This document shows, one piece after another, positions 9,718 to 18,105 of a stretch of DNA of 64,000 nt (position 1 is the first letter of the stretch; every line of letters starts with the position of its first letter). The position numbers and the translations under genes are program-made. The notes below the pieces were generated by a model. The model was not told where the DNA came from and did no database searches. It saw only the letters and a program-made list of their open reading frames with translations. This DNA is from Variimorphobacter saccharofermentans (GTDB lineage: Bacteria > Bacillota > Clostridia > Lachnospirales > Lachnospiraceae), in the NCBI RefSeq assembly GCF_014174405.1, contig NZ_JACEGA010000001.1:2695001-2759000 (forward strand), read 5' to 3'.

Positions 9718-9771
9718 AGCCGGTAGGTAAACCACTAATCAACTTCTGATTACTACCTTACCTACCGGCTC
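9718..9771 (-). terminator. Rho-independent terminator of the recombinase pair
   Basis: A 13-bp stem (AGCCGGTAGGTAA at 9719-9731 against 9758-9770) encloses a second small stem. On the minus strand it is followed by CTTTTTGGGG. It starts about 8 bases after the stop of the recombinase gene at 9779. Confidence 0.8.
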
Positions 9772-9778
9772 TTTCTCC

Positions 9779-11185
9779 TTATTCGCATTTTATTGTTATC
9801 TCTGTTCCTTCCAAGAATGTTATGATTATCTGACCGTCCGAGAATACCTTCATGTTATCAAGTGTCGCAAGCATATGATTAGTTTCCATCGTTTCAATCA
9901 TTCCAATATCATCAACCATATGTATGAACTCTCTGGCATAATATTTATTTAGCAAATCCTCACCTTTAATATTCTCTTTCCACTTCCTAGTGTAGAAACG
10001 TTTCTCGGCAACCAACTTATTCCAAGCTATAATAAATAGTTCCTGCAATGTACTGTCATCAATATGCCTGTTGCTACATCCAAGTACTCCCTTAATCCGG
10101 TACCTTTCAATGCACTGCCAGACTAGCCTTGTCTCCCCGTTTCCTTGGCGCCATCCCTTTCTCGTGTAGGCCTTACCACAATCTCCGCAAATAATCTTGC
10201 AGGCAAAGGGATTCTTCTCTGTATTGTTCCCGTATGCCTTTAAACCATGTTCCTCCATGAACTTCTTCCTGCGTTCCAGTTCCTGCTGCACACAGTTCCA
10301 TGTATCTGGATCTATGATGGCTTCGTGATCATCCTCGATATAAAAGCTTTGAAGCTGGCCTTCATTCTTAGCTCGCCGCTTTGTCAGGAAGTCTGCTGTA
10401 TAGCCCTTCTGTAAGATAGCATCCCCCTTATACTTTTCATTCTCCAGCATACTCTGCAGGGTGCTTGCATGCCAGTTTACCTTACCTTCCCAGTTCTTAA
10501 CTTTTTCCTTTGTAAAAATCCTGGCAATATAACCAACCGTCTTTCCCGCCATAAATTCCCGATACAGTCCTTCCACTACTTTTGCCTGCTTTGGATTCAC
10601 AGCCAGCTTGCCATTTTCATCAATGTCATAGCCTAAAAATCTGGTAGTACTGATTGCGTATTTGCCCTGTTCGTAGCGCCTGTGAATGCCCCATTTGGAA
10701 TTGCTAGAGATTTGCATTGATGTGTTCTGACTAAGGCTTGCAAGTATCGTAATCAGTACTTCTCCTTGCCCATCCAAGGTTTTTATATTCTCATTTTCAA
10801 AGATTATTTCAATACCCAACCCCTGTAATTCTCGAATGTAATTCAGGCAATCGAGAGTGTTTCTGGCAAATCTTGAAATTGACTTTGTAAAAATGCGGTC
10901 TATCTTATGATTTCTGCAATCCTGTATCATCCGATTAAATTCAGCTCGCTTCTTCGTATTAGTGCCTGAAATACCTTCATCAGCATAAATATCCACCAGT
11001 TCATATTCCGGATGGTCACTCAGCATCGATTTATAATATCGAATCTGATTTTCATAACTATTAAGCTGTTCTTCCTGATCCGTTGATACACGGCAATATG
11101 CAGCCACTCGTATCTTTTGTGATTTATTATCTTCCACCTGCAGTTGCTTTTGCTGAGCAGGTATTACTGTTATTTTTCTTGCCAT
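9779..11185 (-). CDS. Serine recombinase (resolvase/invertase fold, intact)
   Basis: The 468-aa protein has an N-terminal resolvase domain with the nucleophile S34 in YCRVSTDQ, and the conserved DEGISGT and SISRFARNTLD segments. The recombinase domain (about 185-300) and a zinc ribbon (CGDCGKAYTR, then a later WQC and LGCSN) follow. Such enzymes cut and rejoin DNA at short attachment sites through a 5'-phosphoserine link. It starts at ATG with a GGAGGAGAC-type site, 12 bases after the stop of the second recombinase gene, so the two were co-transcribed. Paired recombinases of this type often belong to integrated elements; no partner attachment sites were found. Coding is certain; the element it serves is not known. 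Confidence 0.88.
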   Translation of the reverse strand: MARKITVIPAQQKQLQVEDNKSQKIRVAAYCRVSTDQEEQLNSYENQIRYYKSMLSDHPEYELVDIYADEGISGTNTKKRAEFNRMIQDCRNHKIDRIFTKSISRFARNTLDCLNYIRELQGLGIEIIFENENIKTLDGQGEVLITILASLSQNTSMQISSNSKWGIHRRYEQGKYAISTTRFLGYDIDENGKLAVNPKQAKVVEGLYREFMAGKTVGYIARIFTKEKVKNWEGKVNWHASTLQSMLENEKYKGDAILQKGYTADFLTKRRAKNEGQLQSFYIEDDHEAIIDPDTWNCVQQELERRKKFMEEHGLKAYGNNTEKNPFACKIICGDCGKAYTRKGWRQGNGETRLVWQCIERYRIKGVLGCSNRHIDDSTLQELFIIAWNKLVAEKRFYTRKWKENIKGEDLLNKYYAREFIHMVDDIGMIETMETNHMLATLDNMKVFSDGQIIITFLEGTEITIKCE

Positions 11186-11197
11186 GTGTCTCCTCCT

Positions 11198-12388
11198 TTA
11201 AATCTTTACTCTAACCATTGTGCCGGCATAAAAGTAAATGTCAGCATAGCCATCTTCGCCTATTTCCATATGATCTAGTGTCTGAAGCATTCGTTCATAA
11301 TTAAACATTTGAAGCGGACCTTGTTTAAATAATTCTTCAAGTTCCTCCCTGCGATATTCCTCGAGAACATTCGCTGGCACTTTCGAATATCTCACCTTTT
11401 TCCTAAGCAACTTGTTCCAAGCCTCAACAAATAACTGTGTTGGTCTTTCGTCTGTGATGCTATACTTATCAGGATGCCTCTCTATGTTTTTATAAAAAGA
11501 ACCGCAACACCAATAATACTGATGCTGCAGTTTCGCCTTTTTATACTTCCTTCTAACAAATGTGTATCCGCATTGCTTGCAAACCATCTTTCCGATCAAA
11601 GGAAGTTGTTCCGTATCTCTATGACAACTGTTGAGATAATGTGCTTTTTCATATTTCTTATCTCTTTCATGCATTAACTTTACAACATCCCAAATACGCT
11701 TATCTATAATTTCAGGATGTGTATTTTCAATATAATACTGAGGTAGTTCTCCCATATTCTTCTTTTTCTTCTTTGTCAAATAATTCGTGCTGTATGTTTT
11801 TTGACAAAGCATATCCCCTCGGTACTTCTCATTTCGCAATATTTTCTCAACCGTACTCCAAGACCATTTCGTATGGCCCTGGTTTGAAGGTATCCCTTCA
11901 TCTTCAAGAATCTGACTGATCCGATAGCGCCCATATCCTTTCAAATATAGGTCGTATATATGACGTATTATTTCAGCTTCTTTTTCATTAATCACAAGAT
12001 TTCCATCTTCATTCTTGTCGTAGCCCTGTAAGGTTCCAAGCGGTATACTTTGTATCTCGCCTCGCTCATACCTACGTCGAATTCCCCATTTTACGTTATC
12101 CGATTGTTGCTTGCTCTCATTCTGCGACAAGGCCATCAACACCGTAAGTAACAACTCGCCTTCTACTTTCATGGATTCGATATGCTCTTTCTCAAAGATG
12201 ACATTTACATTGTATTCCATTAGCGTTCTTATACTTTCCAAAGCATCCACTGTATTTCTTCCGAACCGGGACACTGATTTTGTATATATCACATCAATTT
12301 TTCTACTCTTGCAATCTTCCATCATTTGAAGAAAAGCCTCTCTTTTCCGTAATGCAGTTCCCGATATTCCTTCATCACCTTGTGTCAA
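11198..12388 (-). pseudogene. Serine recombinase lacking its catalytic N-terminus
   Basis: The frame starts in the middle of the resolvase domain at GDEGISGTALRKREAF. It then keeps SVSRFGRNTVDAL, the recombinase domain, and the zinc ribbon (CKQCGYTFVRR, then YWCCGSF). The first 60 or so residues, including the nucleophilic serine in the usual RVS motif, are missing. The 3-4 codons before GDEG are unrelated AT-rich sequence, so similarity stops at about 12375-12385. The GC-rich conjugative element begins immediately to the right. The simplest reading is that the element inserted into this gene and removed or displaced its 5' end. The fragment cannot catalyse recombination, though it could still bind DNA. 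Confidence 0.8.
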
Positions 12389-12506
12389 GTAGGGACTTAA
12401 AAAAATATAAAATATTTATCTGAAACTGTCTGTTGGATGATGATTATCGCAAATTTAAGTGTAGCTTGATATGAGGGGGCGGAGGGCAACATTTCCTTCC
12501 CGATAT

Positions 12507-12553
12507 AAAAGGGCGACTGTCGCAGACCAAAGTCTGTGTACCGCCGCCCTTTT
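12507..12553 (-). terminator. Terminator of the large serine recombinase operon
   Basis: A 9-bp stem, AAAAGGGCG at 12507-12515 with CGCCCTTTT at 12545-12553, contains an inner hairpin CAGAC-CAAA-GTCTG. On the minus strand it ends in a T tract, 30 bases after the recombinase stop at 12583. Confidence 0.7.
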
Positions 12554-12582
12554 CTTCATGCCCAACAAGAAATCAAAACTGG

Positions 12583-14175
12583 TTATTTCTGTCCTCGTTC
12601 TTCTCCTTTGTCACAGAACATCCAATCAATGTGAATGGACTTATCATTATAGATATAAATACAATCCACAAAATCAACCACCATCTGCCGGGTAAGGGTG
12701 TCCGTCTGCAAATAGTGCAGAAGCTTTGGTTCTCCTTGCTTGGCAGCAGCCAATTTGCCTTGCAGCTCCACCAGCTCAATTTCTAACCGGTTTATCAGCC
12801 GTTCCATATCGGCCTGTTCCCGTGACAGTTTTTCACGCTGGTGCCGGTATTGCTCTCTGCTGATCTTTTCTTCTGCCATGGCGTCGTATAATTCGGCTTT
12901 TTGCTCGGCAATCCCTTTGCAAGAGGAGTCATAGACGGCAATCTGCTTTTGCAGCTTGGCCATTCGGTCACTGTTTCCTGCCTTTAGCAGCAGATTCTTT
13001 TCATCAAACAGAACCCTGATGTAAGCATGAATTGCAGACAAAACAACCCCTGCAATCTCATGTTCCTTGATATTTCCTTTCATACAGCCATAGCTGGATG
13101 TTTTATTTTTTGTGTTGCAGATAAATTGGGGCGTCGGTTTCGATCGCCGGGACATTGTATAACCGCAATGCCCACAACGTATTCTGCCGGTAAACAGATG
13201 AATCGCAAATGGCAAGCTGTCCTTTTCCACAAACTCCGCTAAATTGTCCTGTGCAGCCTGAAACTCCTCTGCTGTTACAAGCGGTTCATGGGTTTCCTCC
13301 ACCACAATCCAGTCCGATTTTTGACTTTTCAGCGTTTGTCGGCTTCCAACTTGAGGACGGTATCGTTTTCCATAGATGACGGAACCCAAATAGCGTTCAT
13401 CCCGCAAAATCCTCGTTACCATGCCGTGATCCCAAAGGTCAGCACCCTCAACACCATTCCACCATTTATGATGATGGCCTTGCCGGTTTTTTATCATGCT
13501 GGCAGTAGGAATCTTTTCCGTATTAAACAAGCGGGTGATTTCCTTTGTGGTCATTCCCATTCCAGCCAACCGGAAGATGCGCCGTACAATGTCTGCGCTG
13601 TCCTCATCAATGACAAGCTGATTCTTGTTACCCTCGGCCTTCCTGTAGCCGATGGGGGCAAAGGGGCTGAGAAAATCTCCTTTGCGTGCTTTGGTCATCT
13701 TGCCGCTTTTTACTTTCAGGGATAAATCCTTGCTGTAATACCCGTAGATCACATTGCGAAAGGCAATGTCCACGCCGCTTGTCTTTCCCTGCATAGTAGC
13801 ACTGTCATAGCCATCGTTGACCGAGATAAACCGCACACCTAAAAAGGGGAAAATCTGATCCACATAATCACTGACTGTGATGTAGTCCCTGCCGAACCGC
13901 GAAAAATCCTTGACGATGATACAGTCAATTTCCTTTGCCTTGGCTTTCTGCAAGAGCTTCTGTATATTGGGGCGCTGCATATTGGTTCCTGAAAATCCAT
14001 CATCACATAGCTCTATGACCGTACTGTCCTGAAATTCCGGGCAGCTTTCCACATACCTGCGGAGTAAATCCCGCTGGTTGGTCACGCTGTTACTTTCATC
14101 CTTGATGCCGCCTCTGCTGTCCTCGTCCTCCACGGAAAGACGGATATACAAAACGATAACAATGCCCCTACTCAT
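12583..14175 (-). CDS. Large serine recombinase 3 of the ICE
   Basis: About 530 aa from the ATG at 14175. This start overlaps the stop region of the upstream recombinase and has GGAGGTGG ahead of it. The resolvase domain has the nucleophile S14 in YIRLSVED, then DDGFSGTNMQRP and DFSRFGRDY. The recombinase domain is near 165-270 and a zinc ribbon begins CGHCGYTMSRR. A long coiled coil (about 395-480) follows, as in transposon-type large serine recombinases. The family integrates and excises circular elements. Last of three overlapping paralogues, it is probably co-translated with them. Which of the three performs excision or integration cannot be told from sequence. Confidence 0.88.
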   Translation of the reverse strand: MSRGIVIVLYIRLSVEDEDSRGGIKDESNSVTNQRDLLRRYVESCPEFQDSTVIELCDDGFSGTNMQRPNIQKLLQKAKAKEIDCIIVKDFSRFGRDYITVSDYVDQIFPFLGVRFISVNDGYDSATMQGKTSGVDIAFRNVIYGYYSKDLSLKVKSGKMTKARKGDFLSPFAPIGYRKAEGNKNQLVIDEDSADIVRRIFRLAGMGMTTKEITRLFNTEKIPTASMIKNRQGHHHKWWNGVEGADLWDHGMVTRILRDERYLGSVIYGKRYRPQVGSRQTLKSQKSDWIVVEETHEPLVTAEEFQAAQDNLAEFVEKDSLPFAIHLFTGRIRCGHCGYTMSRRSKPTPQFICNTKNKTSSYGCMKGNIKEHEIAGVVLSAIHAYIRVLFDEKNLLLKAGNSDRMAKLQKQIAVYDSSCKGIAEQKAELYDAMAEEKISREQYRHQREKLSREQADMERLINRLEIELVELQGKLAAAKQGEPKLLHYLQTDTLTRQMVVDFVDCIYIYNDKSIHIDWMFCDKGEERGQK

Positions 14176-15877
14176 TGACCGCCACCTCCACCCGGAACAG
14201 CAGACTTTCTTGCAGGCGTCTGTATTCATCCTCAAAACGGAGGTTTACGGTAAGGTTGGTCTTGCTGTGGACGATGATTTGATCCACCAATTCCAACGCC
14301 ATTTTTCTTGTCAGCGCCAAATCTTCACGAAAGGGCAGTAACGTCCGAAGCCACGGGTTTTCCTCTGTCCGTGTTTCTATGATAGACTGCTCCTGTGCCG
14401 AAAGCTCACTTAAAAGGGCGGCCAGCTCTGTTTCTTGCTCCTTATATCGGTTTTGGGCATAAAGATAGTCCTTTTCATCCATCAGCCGATCTAAGTAGTC
14501 ATCACAAAGACTCTCCCTCAGACGGGCTACCCGGTCAAGCTGTCCCCTTGTCTGTTCTATACGCTGCTTGATTTTCTGCTTTTGGGAGAGAACGGTGCTT
14601 TGATTCGCTGTACTCTGGATGAGTTTTTCCATATCCAAAGCCGTCATAAGCTGGGACTGTATCACGCCAAAAACTGTTTCCAAAAGTTCAGTTTCGGGTA
14701 TGCTTATAAAGGAACACCGGTCAGTGTCGGTGGCATGAACGGGGCAAATATAGCTGTACCAAACATGGAATTTCGGTATCTTATGCTTGTTTTCCCGCAC
14801 GTTCTTATACCGCACAAGATTGGTTCCGCAGTCACCACAGCAAACAAGTCCTTTCAGGATGTTTTCGGTGTTCACCACCTCTGTGAATCGGGTCTGCTTC
14901 TCATAATACGCACTTGTCATCTGCTCGTTGAGCTGCTGCACGCTACTAAACAGGGAGTCTGCAACAATGGCCTCATGGGTGTCTTTCACAACAATCCACT
15001 GCTCTTTGGGTATGTAGGTCTGCTCCTGTCCCTTCCAAAGTGCCGCCTGTTTTCTGCCCTGTACCATGTGTCCCAAATAAACCTCATTGGACAGCATGGA
15101 TTTAATCACCGCTATTTTCCATACCGTATTGGCAAAGCGTTTGTCTTTTACCATCCCTGTTTCAAAGCGGTAACGGCTGGGGGATGGAATATCACGCCTG
15201 TTCAGCTCCCGTGCGATATTTTGGTAACTCATTCCCGAAAGCCGCCAGCGGAAAATATCCCGCACAATGGGGGCAGTCTCCTCGTCTACAATCAAGCGGT
15301 GCTTATCCTTGGGGTCTTTTAAGTAGCCATATGCTGCCCATGCCCCGATAAACTCACCACGCTCCTGCTTCCCACGGAGTACCGGGCAGATTTTCTGCGA
15401 GATGTCACGGGCATAGATATCATTTACAAGGTTTTTTAGATGGATGGTAAGGCTGTCGAGGGTAGAGGGGTCAAGGCTGTCGTAGCCATCATTTATGGAG
15501 ATGAAGCGCACGCCCATGAACGGAAATACCTTTTCCAGATATTCTCCTGCTTCAATGTAATTTCTTCCAAAGCGGGAGAGGTCTTTGACAATGACACAAT
15601 CCACATTGCCCATGCGTATATCATCCAAAAGTCGTTCAAAATCATCTCTTACAAAGTTGACCCCGGTTTCCCCGTTGTCCGTATAGACGCAGTGAAGGGA
15701 TAGGCTTGGGTCGTTTGCAATATATGCACGGAGCATGGCTTCCTGATTTTCAATGGAGTCGCTGCTCTCCTTATGCCCATCCAGCACGGAAAGCCGCACA
15801 TATGCCCCCGTTTTATAGATCTTTAACTTTATTTCCTGTTGCGCCGAGATATGCCTGAACTTGCTTTTCCTCGCCAT
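14168..15877 (-). CDS. Large serine recombinase 2 of the ICE
   Basis: About 569 aa from the ATG at 15877, chosen because GGAGGTGGTGTAAT precedes it and the conserved domain starts right after. The nucleophile is S30 in YVRLSVLD; NGETGVNFVRDDF and DLSRFGRNYIEAGEYLEKVFP follow. The zinc ribbon contains CCGDCGTNLVR and a later ICPVHATDTDRC. A coiled coil lies in the last 150 residues. Its start is one base from the end of the preceding recombinase gene, and its 3' end overlaps the start of the next. Sequence differs clearly between the three paralogues, so this is an old triplet and not a recent tandem duplication. Confidence 0.88.
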   Translation of the reverse strand: MARKSKFRHISAQQEIKLKIYKTGAYVRLSVLDGHKESSDSIENQEAMLRAYIANDPSLSLHCVYTDNGETGVNFVRDDFERLLDDIRMGNVDCVIVKDLSRFGRNYIEAGEYLEKVFPFMGVRFISINDGYDSLDPSTLDSLTIHLKNLVNDIYARDISQKICPVLRGKQERGEFIGAWAAYGYLKDPKDKHRLIVDEETAPIVRDIFRWRLSGMSYQNIARELNRRDIPSPSRYRFETGMVKDKRFANTVWKIAVIKSMLSNEVYLGHMVQGRKQAALWKGQEQTYIPKEQWIVVKDTHEAIVADSLFSSVQQLNEQMTSAYYEKQTRFTEVVNTENILKGLVCCGDCGTNLVRYKNVRENKHKIPKFHVWYSYICPVHATDTDRCSFISIPETELLETVFGVIQSQLMTALDMEKLIQSTANQSTVLSQKQKIKQRIEQTRGQLDRVARLRESLCDDYLDRLMDEKDYLYAQNRYKEQETELAALLSELSAQEQSIIETRTEENPWLRTLLPFREDLALTRKMALELVDQIIVHSKTNLTVNLRFEDEYRRLQESLLFRVEVAVNE

Positions 15878-15878
15878 A

Positions 15879-17555
15879 TTACACCACCTCCCTGTGGTCA
15901 GATGGCTTGGGCACGATACGTTCCACACACTGAATGAAAGCCATCGTGTTTTCATATTCATACTGGAATTTGAAATCAATATGTATGCGCCGGTCTTCGT
16001 ACACAGCGATGCGGTCAATGAGTTCTACCGCCAACTTGCGGTTTAATTCCTCAATGTCCTGATGCCGCTTGAAGTAGGCAATCCATTGTTGCTGCTCGGA
16101 CTTGCCCTCTACAAGACGGTCAATCTCCTGACTCAAAGCAAGGATGGCGTCCTCGGCTTCCTTCACTTTTTGGTCATAACGCCTGCCAAAAGCAATATAG
16201 TCCTCACGGGTGATGATTCCATCCGTATAATCCTCATGGAGTTTCATTCGATAGCGGCGGTATTTCTCTACCTCAGATTGCTTGGCGTTCAACCTTTCAT
16301 CCGTCTTTTTGACCTGCCTGCCGGTATAGGGCAGCCTTGCAATGTCGGCAAGGGTCTGTTCCACTTCAAGAACAAAACGGATATGTGCCTGAACCGTTGC
16401 AAACACGGCTTCAATCAGCAGTTCATCACGAATGCTGTGGCTTTTACAGCCGCTTTTCTCTTTGCTGCCAGAACAAATATAATAATAATAAGGATTGCTG
16501 GCGGTGGAATTGTTTTTCCGAACCATGCTGCGCCCACAGTCGGCACAGTAAAGCAGCCCGGCAAGGGGAAACAGCGTTTCCTCGCCGGGAGCCGTGCGGG
16601 TATCAGTGCGCAAGATTTTTGCGGTATTTTCAAAGGTATCCCTGCTCACAATCGGCTCATGGGTGTTTTCCAGGACTGCCCATTGCTCCTGCGGTACCGC
16701 AAACTGCTTTTTCACCTTATAATTCGGACTGCTGCGCTTTCCCTGCTCCAGTACGCCGATATACAGGGGGTTTTTCAAAATACGCAAGACGGTAACAGCC
16801 GTCCATTGCGCCTTTGGGTTTCTTTTGAATGGAGATTGATAGTTACTTCCAATCAAACGTTTGTACTCTAACGGCGAGGGGATGCCGCGCTTGTTTGTGT
16901 ATTCTGCAATCGCTTGGGCAGAATAACCGTTCAAAAATAGCTTGAATATATCCTGTACCACACCGGCCGCAAATTCATCAACAATCAGATGATGTCTGTC
17001 CTCCGGGTCTTTCAGATAGCCAAACGCAGCAAAGGGCGCAATGAACTGTCCCTTTCTGCGCTTGATTTCAAGCTGACTGCGGATTTTAATGGAAATATCC
17101 CGGCAGTACGCATCGTTCATTAAGTTTTTGACCGGCACAATCAAATTATCCGATGCTGTTTTGGGCTTTGCACTGTCATAATCATCGTTGATGGAAATAA
17201 AGCGCACACCCATGAAAGGGAAGATTTTTTCAATGTATTTTCCCGTTTCAATAAAGTTTCTGCCAAGGCGTGAAAAGTCCTTGACGATAATGCAGTTAAT
17301 TTCCTTGTTTTTAACCGACTCCATCATAGAAATAAAGTCTGGGCGGTCAAAGTTAACCCCGGTATAACCGTCGTCAATCCGCACTTTATGCAGCGTGATT
17401 TCGGGGTGCTTTTCCAAAAAGGCGGAAATTAAATCCCTTTGGTTTGCGATGCTATCGCTTTCTGATTTGTTTCCATCCTCTTTATCGCCATCCTCACGGG
17501 ATAGGCGCAAATACATATCACAAATATAGTGTAAGGTTGCTTGTTTTGTGTCCAT
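15879..17555 (-). CDS. Large serine recombinase 1 of the ICE
   Basis: The 558-aa enzyme starts at an ATG behind AGGAGAATACCG. The nucleophile is S19 in YLRLSRED, followed by DDGYTGVNFDRPDF and DFSRLGRNFIETGKYIEKIFP. The recombinase domain and zinc ribbon (CADCGRSMVRKN, then ICSGSKEKSGC) are complete, followed by a coiled coil. It is the first gene of the three-recombinase operon, and a perfect 15-bp palindrome lies just upstream. In related conjugative elements such enzymes excise and insert the element; here that is inferred from family and position at the end of the element. Confidence 0.88.
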   Translation of the reverse strand: MDTKQATLHYICDMYLRLSREDGDKEDGNKSESDSIANQRDLISAFLEKHPEITLHKVRIDDGYTGVNFDRPDFISMMESVKNKEINCIIVKDFSRLGRNFIETGKYIEKIFPFMGVRFISINDDYDSAKPKTASDNLIVPVKNLMNDAYCRDISIKIRSQLEIKRRKGQFIAPFAAFGYLKDPEDRHHLIVDEFAAGVVQDIFKLFLNGYSAQAIAEYTNKRGIPSPLEYKRLIGSNYQSPFKRNPKAQWTAVTVLRILKNPLYIGVLEQGKRSSPNYKVKKQFAVPQEQWAVLENTHEPIVSRDTFENTAKILRTDTRTAPGEETLFPLAGLLYCADCGRSMVRKNNSTASNPYYYYICSGSKEKSGCKSHSIRDELLIEAVFATVQAHIRFVLEVEQTLADIARLPYTGRQVKKTDERLNAKQSEVEKYRRYRMKLHEDYTDGIITREDYIAFGRRYDQKVKEAEDAILALSQEIDRLVEGKSEQQQWIAYFKRHQDIEELNRKLAVELIDRIAVYEDRRIHIDFKFQYEYENTMAFIQCVERIVPKPSDHREVV

Positions 17556-17574
17556 TCGGTATTCTCCTAATCGC

Positions 17575-17589
17575 TTCTGAATTTCAGAA
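17575..17589. promoter_or_regulatory. Perfect palindrome ahead of the recombinase operon
   Basis: TTCTGAA-T-TTCAGAA lies 20 bases upstream of the first recombinase ATG. It could be an operator limiting recombinase expression, or a small hairpin in the leader. The remaining gene-free part (17556-17743) shows no clear promoter pair. Confidence 0.4.
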
Positions 17590-17743
17590 AACCAATCGGG
17601 AGTTTTACCGCAAGTCCTATACCGCAGGGGGCTTACCCTAACCTCCTACGGATTTGTGACTCAGCTTACCACAAAACTCCCCTCGCGTCCAGATTGATTC
17701 CCTATTTTCATGCTCCTCATAATGATTACTCATACTCATTGCC

Positions 17744-18007
17744 TCACAAGGTTTGTAAATAGTGTTCCATCCGCTGTTCAAAGGATGCGCCATTGGTTGC
17801 AAAGCCTACGCTGACAGCAATTTTGCCCACTCTAAAACAATAGGGGTTCCCAATTTGCCTCATAAATTCTTTCTGACGCTCCACTTTGGGAAGGTTCCTG
17901 TCTACTTTAATTTCTCTTATATCTACAAGCGTTGCCGGATCGACCGTCCGAACATCCACTTGACGCAATTTTTCCAAATTCATCTGTGTTACATCAAATC
18001 TCTCCAT
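17744..18007 (-). CDS. Small ICE protein, DUF6870-like
   Basis: This is an 87-aa protein starting at the ATG at 18007 with AAGGAGGG six bases upstream. It contains the conserved-looking run VDIREIKVDRNLPKVERQ and ends GNPYCFRVGKIAVSVGF...FEQRMEHYL. It resembles the small family annotated as DUF6870 in Clostridia, which I recall being common beside serine recombinases of conjugative elements; the family name is from memory. It sits between the helicase and the recombinase operon on the same strand. Its function is unknown. A role linked to element maintenance or excision is only a guess from location. Confidence 0.65.
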   Translation of the reverse strand: MERFDVTQMNLEKLRQVDVRTVDPATLVDIREIKVDRNLPKVERQKEFMRQIGNPYCFRVGKIAVSVGFATNGASFEQRMEHYLQTL

Positions 18008-18072
18008 GGCCACCCTCCTTGCTTCCTCTTATCATCTATATGAAAACCTCTGATTGTCCTATTACCAAAGCG

Positions 18073-18105
18073 CAGGGCGCCCACTTAATCAAAGTAGGCG
18101 CCCTG
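18073..18105. terminator. Strong hairpin spanning the helicase stop codon
   Basis: CAGGGCGCC at 18073-18081 pairs with GGCGCCCTG at 18097-18105, and the helicase stop codon lies in the loop. A T run follows on the plus strand (18106-18111), so it would terminate plus-strand transcription. On the minus strand there is no T run, so there it may protect the message end or slow ribosomes. Confidence 0.5.

Noticed and set aside
14582..16871. Plus-strand frames of 246 and 269 codons across the recombinase genes
   Set aside because: The minus strand encodes intact recombinases with all catalytic motifs. The opposite frames have no motif or start signal.
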